Assembly (NCBI RefSeq): GCF_900090315.1
Contig: NZ_FMHZ01000002.1
Span: forward strand, 4,992,501-5,056,500
Direction of reading: 5' to 3'
Length of the DNA stretch: 64,000 nt
Source of the DNA: Micromonospora citrea
GTDB taxonomy: Bacteria > Actinomycetota > Actinomycetes > Mycobacteriales > Micromonosporaceae
Part shown: positions 8,047-18,309 of the stretch, piece after piece
Numbering within the stretch: the stretch's first letter is position 1
Layout: every line of letters begins with the position of its first letter
The notes under the pieces: model-generated
Told to the model about the DNA's origin: nothing
Database searches by the model: none
Seen by the model: only the letters and a program-made list of their open reading frames with translations
Made by a program: the position numbers and the translations under genes

Positions 8047-9192
8047 GTGGCCAGGGACTACTACGGCATTCTCGGGGTTGGCCGGGAAGCCTCCGACGAC
8101 GAGATCAAGCGCGCCTACCGCAAGCTGGCGCGGCAGTTCCACCCGGACGTCAATCCGGACCCGGAGGCCCAGGAGAAGTTCAAGGACATCAACGCCGCGT
8201 ACGAGGTCCTCTCGGACGACCGGAAACGGCAGATCGTCGACCTGGGCGGCGACCCGCTCGCCCCGGGCGGCGGGGGCGCGGGCGGCCCGGGCGGTCCCGG
8301 CGGCGCCGGCCCGTTCGTCGGCTTCCAGGACATCATGGACGCCTTCTTCGGCGGTGCGGCCGGCGGTTCGCGGGGTCCCCGACCCCGGACCCGGCCGGGC
8401 GCCGACGCGATCCTGCGGCTGGAGCTGGACCTGCACGAGACCGCGTTCGGCGTCGAGGCGCCGATCACGGTCGACACCGCCGTGCTCTGCACCACCTGCT
8501 CCGGCGCCGGTACCGCCGCCGGCACCCACCTCGCCACCTGCGAGGCGTGCGGCGGCCGGGGCGAGGTGCAGTCCGTGCAGCGCACCTTCCTCGGCCAGGT
8601 GGTCTCCGCCCGGCCGTGCACGGTCTGCCAGGGCTACGGCACCACCATCCCGCATCCCTGCCCGACCTGCGCCGGCGACGGCCGCGTCCGCACCCGGCGT
8701 TCGCTGACCGTCAAGATCCCGGCCGGCGTCGAGGACGGCATGCGCATCCGACTCGCCCAGCAGGGCGAGGTCGGCCCGGGCGGCGGCACGGCCGGCGACC
8801 TGTACGTGGAGATCCACGAGCGGCCGCACGACGTCTACTCCCGCAAGGGCGACGACCTGCACTGCCGGGTCACCGTGCCGATGACGGCGGCGGCGCTGGG
8901 CACGCGGCTGACCATCAAGACGCTCGACAGCGAGGAGACCGTCGACGTCAAGGCCGGCACCCAGCCGGGCAGCACGCTGCGGCTGCGCGCCCGGGGCGTG
9001 CCGCACCTGCGCGGCACCGGCCGGGGCGACCTCTACGTCCACCTCGACGTGCGCACCCCGACCAAGCTCGACGCCGACCAGGAACGGATGCTGCGCGACT
9101 TCGCCAAGACCCGGGGCGAGGAGGTCGCCGAGCTGACCAAGCAGGGCGGCTTCTTCTCCCGGATGCGCGACGCGTTCAACGGTCACGCCTGA
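8047..9192 (+). CDS. dnaJ: Chaperone protein DnaJ
   Basis: A 381-residue Hsp40 co-chaperone that stimulates DnaK ATPase and delivers unfolded proteins. The J domain starts at the N-terminus (DYYGILGV) and includes the HPD signature in [11 protein letters not shown] Gly/Phe-rich linker follows, then four CxxCxGxG-type zinc repeats ([32 protein letters not shown]) and two C-terminal substrate-binding domains. The GTG at 8047 gives the standard N-terminus VARDYYG; an ATG at 8029 would add six residues. It is the second gene of the hrcA operon and presumably heat-controlled with it. Actinobacteria often carry two DnaJ paralogues, and linkage to hrcA marks this as the DnaJ2 type. Confidence 0.95.
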   Translation: MARDYYGILGVGREASDDEIKRAYRKLARQFHPDVNPDPEAQEKFKDINAAYEVLSDDRKRQIVDLGGDPLAPGGGGAGGPGGPGGAGPFVGFQDIMDAFFGGAAGGSRGPRPRTRPGADAILRLELDLHETAFGVEAPITVDTAVLCTTCSGAGTAAGTHLATCEACGGRGEVQSVQRTFLGQVVSARPCTVCQGYGTTIPHPCPTCAGDGRVRTRRSLTVKIPAGVEDGMRIRLAQQGEVGPGGGTAGDLYVEIHERPHDVYSRKGDDLHCRVTVPMTAAALGTRLTIKTLDSEETVDVKAGTQPGSTLRLRARGVPHLRGTGRGDLYVHLDVRTPTKLDADQERMLRDFAKTRGEEVAELTKQGGFFSRMRDAFNGHA

Positions 9193-9202
9193 CCGACGGC
9201 TC

Positions 9203-9229
9203 GCCGTCCCCGGAGCAGCCGGGGACGGC
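9203..9229 (+). terminator. Terminator hairpin after dnaJ, abutting the rsmE promoter
   Basis: An 11-bp perfect stem (9203-9213 with 9219-9229) closes a 5-base loop. The next base begins the TAGCCT box of the following gene, so the hairpin occupies the position where that promoter's -35 region would be. Confidence 0.7.
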
Positions 9230-9235
9230 TAGCCT
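9230..9235 (+). promoter_or_regulatory. -10 box (TAGCCT) of rsmE
   Basis: TAGCCT ends 7 bases before the GTG at 9243. No ribosome binding site is present, which fits a leaderless mRNA. Confidence 0.5.
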
Positions 9236-9242
9236 GTTGATC

Positions 9243-9977
9243 GTGTCCGCACCGCTGTTCCTGGTCGAGTCGCTGCCCACCGCCGACCGGCTGACCCTCG
9301 ACGGCCCCGAGGGGCACCACGCCGCCACCGTGCAACGCCTGCGCGTCGGCGAGGAGCTGCTGCTCGCCGACGGGCGCGGTGGCACGGCCGCCGCCGTGGT
9401 CACCGCCGTCGGCCGGGGCACGCTCGACCTGGAGATCACCTCCCGGGGGTACGCCGACGCGTCCGTCCCACGCCTCGTGGTGGTGCAGGGCATCGCCAAG
9501 GGCGACCGGGGCGAGCTGGCCGTGCAGGCGATGACCGAGGTCGGGGTGGACGAGATCGTGCCCTGGGCGGCGGCCCGCTCGGTCACCCAGTGGCGCGGCG
9601 AGCGGGGCGTACGGGCGCGGGAGAAGTGGGCGGCGACCGCCCGGGAGGCGGCCAAGCAGGCCCGGCGCGCCTGGCTGCCCGTGGTGGCGGGCACCCCGGA
9701 CGAGTCGACCGCCCGGGTCGCGCGCCGGATCGCCGGGGCCGCCGCGGCGTTCGTGCTGCACGAGGAGGCGCAGGAGCGGCTGACCACGGCCGAGCTGCCC
9801 GCCACCGGCGAGATCGTGCTGGTCGTCGGCCCGGAGGGCGGCATCGCCGACGCCGAGCTGGACGCCTTCACCGGGGCCGGCGCCCGCGCCGTACGCCTGG
9901 GTTCCTCGGTGCTGCGCACCTCGACGGCCGGCGTGGCCGCCCTCTCGGTGCTCGCCACCCGCCTCGCCCGCTGGTGA
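9243..9977 (+). CDS. rsmE: 16S rRNA (uracil1498-N3)-methyltransferase RsmE
   Basis: A 244-residue SPOUT-class methyltransferase that methylates U1498 of 16S rRNA. The N-terminal PUA-like part includes DGPEGHHAATVQRLRVGE. The trefoil-knot AdoMet site is seen in VLVVGPEGGIADAELDAF and in VRLGSSVLRTSTAGVAAL near the C-terminus. KGDRGELAVQAMTEVGVDEI is a further family segment. The frame is open far upstream through dnaJ, and GTG at 9243 gives the family-length protein. A TTG at 9234 is possible but lies inside the promoter box. It is convergent with the SDR gene, 31 bases away. Confidence 0.94.
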   Translation: MSAPLFLVESLPTADRLTLDGPEGHHAATVQRLRVGEELLLADGRGGTAAAVVTAVGRGTLDLEITSRGYADASVPRLVVVQGIAKGDRGELAVQAMTEVGVDEIVPWAAARSVTQWRGERGVRAREKWAATAREAAKQARRAWLPVVAGTPDESTARVARRIAGAAAAFVLHEEAQERLTTAELPATGEIVLVVGPEGGIADAELDAFTGAGARAVRLGSSVLRTSTAGVAALSVLATRLARW

Positions 9978-10008
9978 CCCGGCCCGCGCACCCGGGCGCG
10001 ACGGACGG

Positions 10009-10779
10009 TCAGGTGCGCAGGTAGGACGCGCCGTTGAGGTCGACGATCGTGCCGGAGGCCCACTCCGCCCCGGGGCTGGCCAGCCAGTGCACGGCGGCGG
10101 CGATCTCCTCGGGGCGGGCCACCCGGTTGAACGGGCTCTGCGCCCGGATCGCGGCGCCCCGCTCGCCGCGCAGGTGCTCGGTCGTCATGTCGGTCTCCAC
10201 GAAGCCCGGGGCGACCGTGGCGACGGTGATGCCGTACGGGGCGAGGGCCACGGCCAGCGACTGCCCCAGCGCGTTCAGTCCCGCCTTGCTGGCCCCGTAC
10301 GCGGGCTGCTCCGGCTCGCCCCGGAAGGCTCCCCGGGAGGAGACGTTGACGATCCGGCCGCCCCCGTCGCGCATGTGCTGTGCGGCGCACCAGATGACGT
10401 TGCCCGCGCCGGTCAGGTTGGTCTCGACCACCTGCCGCCACTGCTGTCGCCACTGCTCGTAGGAGGCGCCGAAGACGGGGTGCGGGGCGTCCCGCTCGCC
10501 GTACACGCCGGCGTTGTTGACCAGCACGTCCAGCCCGCCCAGCAGGCCGGCGGCCTCGTCGACCATGGCGCGTACGGCGTCCGGGTCGGTCAGGTCGGCG
10601 CGCACCACCACGTGCCCCTCGCCGGGCAGTTCGGCGCGCAGCCGCTCGGCCGCCACCGCGGAGTCCCGGTGGTGGATCGCCACCCGGTCGCCGCCCGCGG
10701 CGAACGCGCTCGCCACCGCCCGCCCGATGCCGCGCGAGGCCCCCGTCACCAGTACCGCCCGTGAAGTCACGCCGGCCAT
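10009..10779 (-). CDS. SDR family oxidoreductase (3-oxoacyl-ACP reductase-like)
   Basis: A 256-residue classical short-chain dehydrogenase/reductase using NAD(P)H. The cofactor motif TGxxxGxG is in VTGASRGIGRAVA near the N-terminus. D-V-L-V-N-N-A-G follows, then the catalytic serine (VNVSSRG) and the YxxxK pair in AYGASKAG. PGFVETDMT and the C-terminal SGTIVDLNG are standard. The sequence is closest to FabG-like carbonyl reductases. Starts at 10782 (ATG), 10779 (ATG) and 10770 (GTG) are all possible, and none has a strong ribosome binding site. The gene is divergent from the HIT gene. Its substrate is unknown. Confidence 0.87.
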   Translation of the reverse strand: MAGVTSRAVLVTGASRGIGRAVASAFAAGGDRVAIHHRDSAVAAERLRAELPGEGHVVVRADLTDPDAVRAMVDEAAGLLGGLDVLVNNAGVYGERDAPHPVFGASYEQWRQQWRQVVETNLTGAGNVIWCAAQHMRDGGGRIVNVSSRGAFRGEPEQPAYGASKAGLNALGQSLAVALAPYGITVATVAPGFVETDMTTEHLRGERGAAIRAQSPFNRVARPEEIAAAVHWLASPGAEWASGTIVDLNGASYLRT

Positions 10780-10803
10780 CATGCCGTGCCGGCCCGAGGG
10801 GCG

Positions 10804-10850
10804 GGGAAGGGACCCGTCCGCCACGCAGGCGCTGGCGGGGTGCCCTTCCT
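10804..10850. terminator. Imperfect hairpin between divergent SDR and HIT genes
   Basis: GGAAGGG near 10804 pairs with CCCTTCC ending at 10849, with further pairing between CCGCCA and TGGCGG inside. It looks like a terminator but lies upstream of both neighbours. It may block read-through antisense to the SDR gene or shield the HIT promoter. Confidence 0.4.
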
Positions 10851-10856
10851 TACACT
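10851..10856 (+). promoter_or_regulatory. -10 box (TACACT) of the HIT gene
   Basis: TACACT ends 6 bases before the ATG at 10863. There is no ribosome binding site, so the transcript is probably leaderless. Confidence 0.5.
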
Positions 10857-10862
10857 GCCCCG

Positions 10863-11222
10863 ATGGGAACCGACTGCCTGTTCTGCCGGATCGTCGCCGG
10901 GGAGATCCCGGCCACCGTCGTCCGGGAAACCGCCGCCACGCTCGCCTTCCGCGACATCGACCCCAAGGCGCCCGTGCACGTGCTGGTCATCCCGAAGGAG
11001 CACTACGCCGACGTGGCGACGCTCGCCCAGGGCGACCCGGCGCTGGCCGGCGAGGTGCTCGCCACGGCCGCCGCGGTGGCCGAGGACGAGGGGCTGCTCG
11101 GCGACGGCTTCCGGCTGATGTTCAACACCGGCGCGTACGGCGGCCAGGAGGTCTTCCACGCGCACGCCCACGTGCTCGGCGGCGCGCCGCTGGGCCCGAT
11201 GCTGGCCCGGGACCTCGCGTGA
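10863..11222 (+). CDS. HIT family nucleotide hydrolase/transferase
   Basis: A 119-residue histidine-triad protein of the HINT type, a small dimeric enzyme that hydrolyses nucleoside phosphoramidates or AMP-lysine. The N-terminal CLFCRIVAGEIPA carries two Cys that may bind zinc. The catalytic triad HxHxH is in EVFHAHAHVLGG near the C-terminus. PVHVLVIPKEHY is conserved. The ATG at 10863 is set by the normal N-terminus (MGTDCLFC) and the promoter box just before it. Its stop codon overlaps the next start (GTGA), so the serine hydrolase downstream is translationally coupled. Confidence 0.93.
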   Translation: MGTDCLFCRIVAGEIPATVVRETAATLAFRDIDPKAPVHVLVIPKEHYADVATLAQGDPALAGEVLATAAAVAEDEGLLGDGFRLMFNTGAYGGQEVFHAHAHVLGGAPLGPMLARDLA

Positions 11223-12595
11223 CGGGGATCGACGAACGCCTGTCCCGGCTGGTGCGCGCGGTGCAGGCGCAGGCCCGGGTGCCGGCGGTCTCGGTGGCCC
11301 TGCACCGGGCGGACCGCCCGCTGTGGACGTGTGTGGTCGGCGGCACCGGCAACGACACCGAGCTGGGGCCGGGCACGCGGTTCCGGATCGGCTCGGTCAC
11401 CAAGACGTTCACCGCCGTGCTGACCCTCCAGTGCCGCGACGACGGCCTGCTCGACCTGGACGACCCGCTGGGCCGCCACCTGGACCTGCCGGCCCACGGC
11501 GAGCTGACCGTGCGCCGACTGCTGTCGCACACCGCCGGCCTGCAGCGGGAGCCGTACGGCGACGTCTGGGACACCCTGCGCGCCCCCGACGTCGACGAGC
11601 TGGTCGCCGACCTGGCCCGGGCCGAGCGGGTGCTGCCGCCGGGCCGCCGCTACCACTACTCCAACCTCGGCATGGCGCTGCTCGGTCGGCTCGTCGGGCA
11701 CCTGCGCGGCGGCACCTGGGCGGAGGTGCTCGCCGAGCGGGTGCTGACCCCGCTGGGGCTGGCCGACACCTCGGTGACGCCGGGCCCGCACGCGGCGACC
11801 GGTTTCCTGGTCGACGCGTACTCCGACGAGGCGCACCCGGAGCCGCCCACCGACTTCGGCGCGGTGGGCCCGGCGGCGCAGCTCTGGGGCACCGCCTCCG
11901 ACATGGCCCGCTGGGCGGCCTTCCTCGCCGACCCGGCGGCGCTGGACCCGGCGGGCGCGGTGCTCGCCCCGGCCACGCTCGAGGAGATGCGCTGGCCGGC
12001 GACGGTCACCGACGAGACGCTCTGGTCGGGCGGCTTCGGGCTCGGGCTGATCCTGGTGCCGCAGGGCAGGCGGATCATGCACGTCGGGCACGACGGCGCG
12101 ATGCCCGGCTTCCTGGCCGGCGTCTACGGCCGGCGCGGCGGCGAGGGGACGCCCGGCGCGATGGGCGTGGCGGTGCTCGGCTCCTCCGGCACGGCCGCCG
12201 AGGTTCTCGACCTGCCGCACCGGCTGCTGTCCGCCGCCGTCGAGCACGATCCCGCCGACATCGCGCCGTGGCGGCCGGGCCCGCCCGCCCCGCCGGACGT
12301 ACGCGGGCTGCTGGGGCGCTGGTGGGGCGAGGGCTTCGAGTACGTCTTCTCCTGGCACGACGGCGCGCTGCGCGCCCGGGGCGCGGACGACCCGGCGGGG
12401 AAGCCGCCGGCGGTCTTCGCGCCGCTGCCGGACCGGCCCGACGTCTACCGCACGGTCTCGGGCCGCGAGGTGGGCGAGCTGCTGCGGCTCACCCGGGACG
12501 AGAGCGGGGCGGTGGTCCGGATGCACTGGGCGACCTACCGGTTCACCCGCGCCCAGGAGACCTTCGACCGGTACGACTTCCGCGTCGGCTCCTGA
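11219..12595 (+). CDS. Serine hydrolase, beta-lactamase class C-like
   Basis: A 458-residue member of the penicillin-binding-protein-like serine hydrolase family (beta-lactamase/esterase group). The catalytic SxxK is in FRIGSVTKTFTAVL near residue 60. The YxN is in YHYSNLGMALLG, and the third motif is in HVGHDGAMPGF. A C-terminal extension of about 110 residues (from WRPGPPAPPDVRG) forms the extra domain seen in many such esterases. No signal peptide is apparent, so it is probably cytoplasmic. The GTG at 11219 overlaps the HIT stop codon by four bases. The substrate is unknown, and true beta-lactamase activity is unlikely for this group. Confidence 0.87.
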   Translation: MTGIDERLSRLVRAVQAQARVPAVSVALHRADRPLWTCVVGGTGNDTELGPGTRFRIGSVTKTFTAVLTLQCRDDGLLDLDDPLGRHLDLPAHGELTVRRLLSHTAGLQREPYGDVWDTLRAPDVDELVADLARAERVLPPGRRYHYSNLGMALLGRLVGHLRGGTWAEVLAERVLTPLGLADTSVTPGPHAATGFLVDAYSDEAHPEPPTDFGAVGPAAQLWGTASDMARWAAFLADPAALDPAGAVLAPATLEEMRWPATVTDETLWSGGFGLGLILVPQGRRIMHVGHDGAMPGFLAGVYGRRGGEGTPGAMGVAVLGSSGTAAEVLDLPHRLLSAAVEHDPADIAPWRPGPPAPPDVRGLLGRWWGEGFEYVFSWHDGALRARGADDPAGKPPAVFAPLPDRPDVYRTVSGREVGELLRLTRDESGAVVRMHWATYRFTRAQETFDRYDFRVGS

Positions 12596-12782
12596 AGGCC
12601 GTCCCGCATGTCCCGGTCGGGCCGGGGCTGCCCGCTGTGTCCGCCTTCGCGGCCGTCTGGCCGGTCCGGGCGGGCGTGCCGCGCGCGCGGAAATGGGCGC
12701 GGTGCCGCCCCTGTCGAACCGATACGATGGAGCCAACGTCAGCACGCCGCGCCGGCAGGCCCGGCAACGAGATCGAGAGCAG

Positions 12783-14939
<2,157 letters not shown>

Positions 14940-14957
14940 ACCACCGAGGGAAGACAG

Positions 14958-15431
14958 TTGTCCATCGAGATCGCCAACGAGTCCGGCGTCGACGTCGACA
15001 CCGACGCCGTGCTCGCCGTCGCCCGGCACGCCCTCGACGAGATGGGGGTCAACCCCCTCGCCGAGCTCTCCGTGCTGCTGGTCGACATCGACTACATGAC
15101 CGAGCTCAACCACCGGTGGATGGGCGGCGACGGCCCGACCGACGTGCTCGCCTTCCCCATGGACGAGGGCAGCGTCGACCACGGGCCGGGCGAGAGCACC
15201 GCGGCCGGCGGCGAGCCGGCGTTGCTCGGCGACATCGTGCTCTGCCCGGAGGTGGCGGCCAAGCAGGCGGCCACCGCCGGGCACTCCGCCGCCGACGAGC
15301 TGCACCTGCTCACCGTGCACGGGGTGCTGCACCTGCTCGGCTACGACCATGCCGAGCCGGAGGAGGAACGGGAGATGTTCGCGCTCCAGGCCCGACTGCT
15401 GGCGAGCTGGCGGTCGACCCGGTCCCGGTGA
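14958..15431 (+). CDS. ybeY: Endoribonuclease YbeY
   Basis: A 157-residue zinc-dependent endoribonuclease involved in 16S rRNA 3' maturation and ribosome quality control. The metal motif H-x3-H-x5-H is clear at H121, H125 and H131 ([11 protein letters not shown]). [12 protein letters not shown] and [10 protein letters not shown] are other family blocks. The start is TTG at 14958, preceded by a GGGAAGA ribosome binding site. No ATG or GTG in that region gives the family N-terminus. It begins 18 bases after phoH and its stop overlaps the next start (TGATG), so the genes are coupled. Confidence 0.95.
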   Translation: MSIEIANESGVDVDTDAVLAVARHALDEMGVNPLAELSVLLVDIDYMTELNHRWMGGDGPTDVLAFPMDEGSVDHGPGESTAAGGEPALLGDIVLCPEVAAKQAATAGHSAADELHLLTVHGVLHLLGYDHAEPEEEREMFALQARLLASWRSTRSR

Positions 15432-16819
15432 TGGCCACCCCGACACTGGCGGCAGGTGCCACCGGCCTGCCCGACCTGCAACTGCTGGTCTCCGCGGCGG
15501 GCCTGGTGGTGCTGGCCGGCCTGATCGCGATGACCGAGGCGGCCCTCGCCGCGGTCTCGCCCGCCCGCGCCGCCGAGCTGGCCCGCGACGGCGTGCGGGG
15601 CGCGCGCACGCTCCAGGTCGTCGCCGGCGACGTGGTCCGCCACCTCAACCTGCTCCTGCTGCTGCGGCTGCTCGCCGAGCTGACCGCCACCACCCTGGTG
15701 GCGCTCGTCGCGGTCGACACCTTCGGCGCCGGCTGGCGTGCGGCGCTGGTCACCGCCGGCGCGATGACCGTGATCAGCTTCGTGGTGGTCGGGGTCGGGC
15801 CGCGCACCATCGGCCGGCAGCACGCGTACGTGGTCGGGCGCTCCGTCGCGCCGCTGGTGCGCTGGCTGGGCCGGGCGCTGAACCCGCTGGCCTCGCTGCT
15901 GATCCTGATCGGCAACGCGGTCACCCCGGGGCGCGGCTTCCGGGAGGGGCCGTTCGCCACCCAGGTGGAGCTGCGCGAGCTGGTCGACCTCGCCGAGCAG
16001 CGCGGCGTCGTGGAGCACGGCGAACGCCAGATGATCCACTCGGTCTTCGCGCTGGGCGACACGATCGCCCGCGAGGTGATGGTGCCGCGCACCGAGATGG
16101 TGTGGATCGAGGAACGCAAGACGCTCTCCCAGGCGCTGGCGCTCTTTCTGCGCTCCGGGTTCTCCCGGATCCCGGTCATCGGCGAGAGCGTCGACGACGT
16201 GCTCGGCGTGCTCTACCTCAAGGACCTGATCCGGCGCACCCAGGGCGGCGCCCCGGAGGACCGCCGGCTCCCCGTCGCCGAGCTGATGCGCCCGGCCACC
16301 TTCGTGCCGGAGTCCAAGCCGGTCGACGACCTGCTCTCGGAGATGCAGGCCGCCCGCAACCACCTGGTCATCGTCGTCGACGAGTACGGCGGCACCGGCG
16401 GGCTGGTCACCATCGAGGACATCCTGGAGGAGATCGTCGGCGAGATCACCGACGAGTACGATGTCGAGCGTCCGCCGGTCGAGCACCTCGACGACGGGGC
16501 GGTGCGGGTCACCGCGCGGCTCCCGGTGGAGGATCTGGGCGAGCTGTTCGACACCGAACTGCCCACCGACGAGGTGGAGACCGTCGGCGGCCTGCTCGCC
16601 CAGTCCCTGGGCCGCGTCCCTATCCCCGGGGCGCAGGTCGAGGTCGCCGGTCTCCGGCTGATCGCCGAGGGCACCACCGGCCGACGCAACCGGATAGACA
16701 CCGTACTGGTGAGCCGGGTGAAGTCGACCGACACGCAGGAAGCCCCGGGCCGCGGCGAGCACGCCGAGCCCCGGGACGACACGAACCGATCCGAGGAGAG
16801 GCAACCCGCCGATGCCTGA
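15431..16819 (+). CDS. CorC/CNNM-type hemolysin family membrane protein
   Basis: A 462-residue membrane protein. An N-terminal CNNM/DUF21 domain (about residues 15-180) has several hydrophobic segments. A CBS-domain pair follows (VMVPRTEMVWI, then FLRSGFSRIPVIGESVDDV and the second repeat ending in VVDEYGGTGGLVTIEDILEE). The C-terminal CorC_HlyC domain ends near LIAEGTTGRRNRIDTVLV. Relatives transport or regulate Mg2+ or Co2+. The hydrophilic tail of about 40 residues is variable. Its ATG overlaps the ybeY stop by one base, and its own 3' end overlaps the next gene by eight bases. It is the CBS-hemolysin of the phoH-ybeY-era cluster. Confidence 0.9.
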   Translation: MATPTLAAGATGLPDLQLLVSAAGLVVLAGLIAMTEAALAAVSPARAAELARDGVRGARTLQVVAGDVVRHLNLLLLLRLLAELTATTLVALVAVDTFGAGWRAALVTAGAMTVISFVVVGVGPRTIGRQHAYVVGRSVAPLVRWLGRALNPLASLLILIGNAVTPGRGFREGPFATQVELRELVDLAEQRGVVEHGERQMIHSVFALGDTIAREVMVPRTEMVWIEERKTLSQALALFLRSGFSRIPVIGESVDDVLGVLYLKDLIRRTQGGAPEDRRLPVAELMRPATFVPESKPVDDLLSEMQAARNHLVIVVDEYGGTGGLVTIEDILEEIVGEITDEYDVERPPVEHLDDGAVRVTARLPVEDLGELFDTELPTDEVETVGGLLAQSLGRVPIPGAQVEVAGLRLIAEGTTGRRNRIDTVLVSRVKSTDTQEAPGRGEHAEPRDDTNRSEERQPADA

Positions 16820-17198
16820 GTCACCCGCCGTGCCGGCCGCCCGGCCCACCCCGTCCGAACCGGTCGAGCTGAGCGCCGAGGACGGCAAGCTGGTCGTCCT
16901 GGCCCGGGGCGCGCGCGGCCGGGTGGGTGCCGTGGAGGGCGCGGCGGTGCGCGACCAGGACGGCCGGACGTACGCCGCGGCCAGCGTCTCCCTGCCCTCG
17001 CTGACGATCACCGCGCTCCAGCTCGCGGTGGCCTCGGCGGCGGCGGCCGGCGCGAGCCGGCTGGAGGCCGCCGTGGTGGTGACCGAGGCGTCGACGCTCG
17101 ACGGCGCCGGGCACGCGGCGGTGCGGGACCTCGCCGCCGACGCGCCGATCCACGTGGCCGCGCCGGACGGCACCGTCCTGGGCACGGTGGTCGAGTGA
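16812..17198 (+). CDS. Degenerate cytidine deaminase-like protein of the era cluster
   Basis: A 128-residue protein placed where mycobacteria and other actinobacteria carry a small conserved gene between the CorC-like gene and era. The pattern GAVEGAAVRDQDGRTYAAASVSLPS followed by ALQLAVASAAAAG resembles a cytidine deaminase core. The zinc ligands are missing: Ala-Leu-Gln stands where Cys/His-Ala-Glu is expected, and there is no PCxxC. It is therefore not expected to deaminate. It may be structural or regulatory. The call rests on fold resemblance and position, so it is tentative. The start at 16812 overlaps the previous gene by eight bases and is preceded by GAGGCAA. Confidence 0.6.
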   Translation: MPESPAVPAARPTPSEPVELSAEDGKLVVLARGARGRVGAVEGAAVRDQDGRTYAAASVSLPSLTITALQLAVASAAAAGASRLEAAVVVTEASTLDGAGHAAVRDLAADAPIHVAAPDGTVLGTVVE

Positions 17199-17244
17199 GC
17201 TGCCGGGCGGCGACGCGCGCCGGCCAGCGGGACGGGGCGGCGGC

Positions 17245-18141
17245 GTGAGCGACCCGCAGCGGCCCCCGTACCGGGCCGGTTTCGCCTGTTTCGTCGGCCG
17301 GCCGAACGCCGGGAAGTCGACGCTGACCAACGCGATCGTCGGGCAGAAGATCGCCATCACCTCGAACAAGCCGCAGACCACCCGGCACGTCATCCGGGCC
17401 GTCCTGCACCGCCCCGACTCCCAGCTCGTCCTGGTCGACACCCCGGGCCTGCACCGTCCCCGCACGCTGCTCGGCGAGCGCCTGAACGACCTGGTGCGGC
17501 AGACGTGGAGCGAGGTCGACGTGATCGGCCTGTGCATCCCGGCGGACGAGCCGATCGGGCGCGGCGACCGGTTCATCACCGGGGAGCTGGCCGAGCTGAA
17601 GGCCACGGTGCTGGCGGTGGTGACCAAGACCGACCTGGTGGATCGCAAGCGGCTCGCGGAGCAGTTGCTCGCCGTCAGCGAGCTGGGCGAGTTCGCCGAG
17701 GTGGTGCCGGTCAGCGCGGTCTCCGGGCACCAGGTGGACACGCTGGTCGAGGTGATGACCCGCTACCTGCCCGAGTCGCCGCAGCTCTATCCGGACGACA
17801 TGCTCACCGACGACCCGGAGCAGGTGCTGGTCGCCGAGCTGATCCGTGAGGCCGCCCTGGAGGGCGTCCGCGACGAGCTGCCGCACTCCATCGCGGTGGT
17901 CGTCGAGGAGATGATCCCCGAGGGCAGGCTCACGAAGATCTATGCCGACGTGTACGTCGAGCGGCCCAGCCAGAAGGCGATCGTGATCGGCCACCGGGCC
18001 AGCCGGCTCAAGGAGGTCGGCACGACCGCGCGGCGGCAGATCGAGGAGCTGCTCGGCACCCGGGTCTACCTGGACCTGCACGTCCGGGTGGCGAAGGACT
18101 GGCAGCGCGACCCGAAGCAGCTGCGCAAGCTGGGCTTCTGA
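17245..18141 (+). CDS. era: GTPase Era
   Basis: A 298-residue GTPase that binds the 3' end of 16S rRNA and checks 30S assembly. The GTPase motifs are G1 GRPNAGKS near residue 15, G3 DTPGLH and G4 TKTD. A C-terminal KH domain follows, seen in IYADVYVERPSQKAIVIGHR and the helix after it. The protein ends in the usual LRKLGF. GTG at 17245 is the start. It lies 46 bases after the deaminase-like gene in the same direction and is probably part of the phoH-ybeY operon. A 168-base gap follows before the acyltransferase gene. Confidence 0.96.
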   Translation: MSDPQRPPYRAGFACFVGRPNAGKSTLTNAIVGQKIAITSNKPQTTRHVIRAVLHRPDSQLVLVDTPGLHRPRTLLGERLNDLVRQTWSEVDVIGLCIPADEPIGRGDRFITGELAELKATVLAVVTKTDLVDRKRLAEQLLAVSELGEFAEVVPVSAVSGHQVDTLVEVMTRYLPESPQLYPDDMLTDDPEQVLVAELIREAALEGVRDELPHSIAVVVEEMIPEGRLTKIYADVYVERPSQKAIVIGHRASRLKEVGTTARRQIEELLGTRVYLDLHVRVAKDWQRDPKQLRKLGF

Positions 18142-18309
18142 CCGGCTCCGGGTCGGGGCGCGCCCCGGCCCGGAGACCCGGCCGTGATCGGTACCGGTCG
18201 GCCGAATGGGACATCTCACGTTTCGTCGGGCCGCCGGCCGTTTGCCGGTGTCGCTCCGGAGGGTAGGGAAAGGAACAGCCCCCGTGCCCCCGGACATAGA
18301 TGCAGGCTG

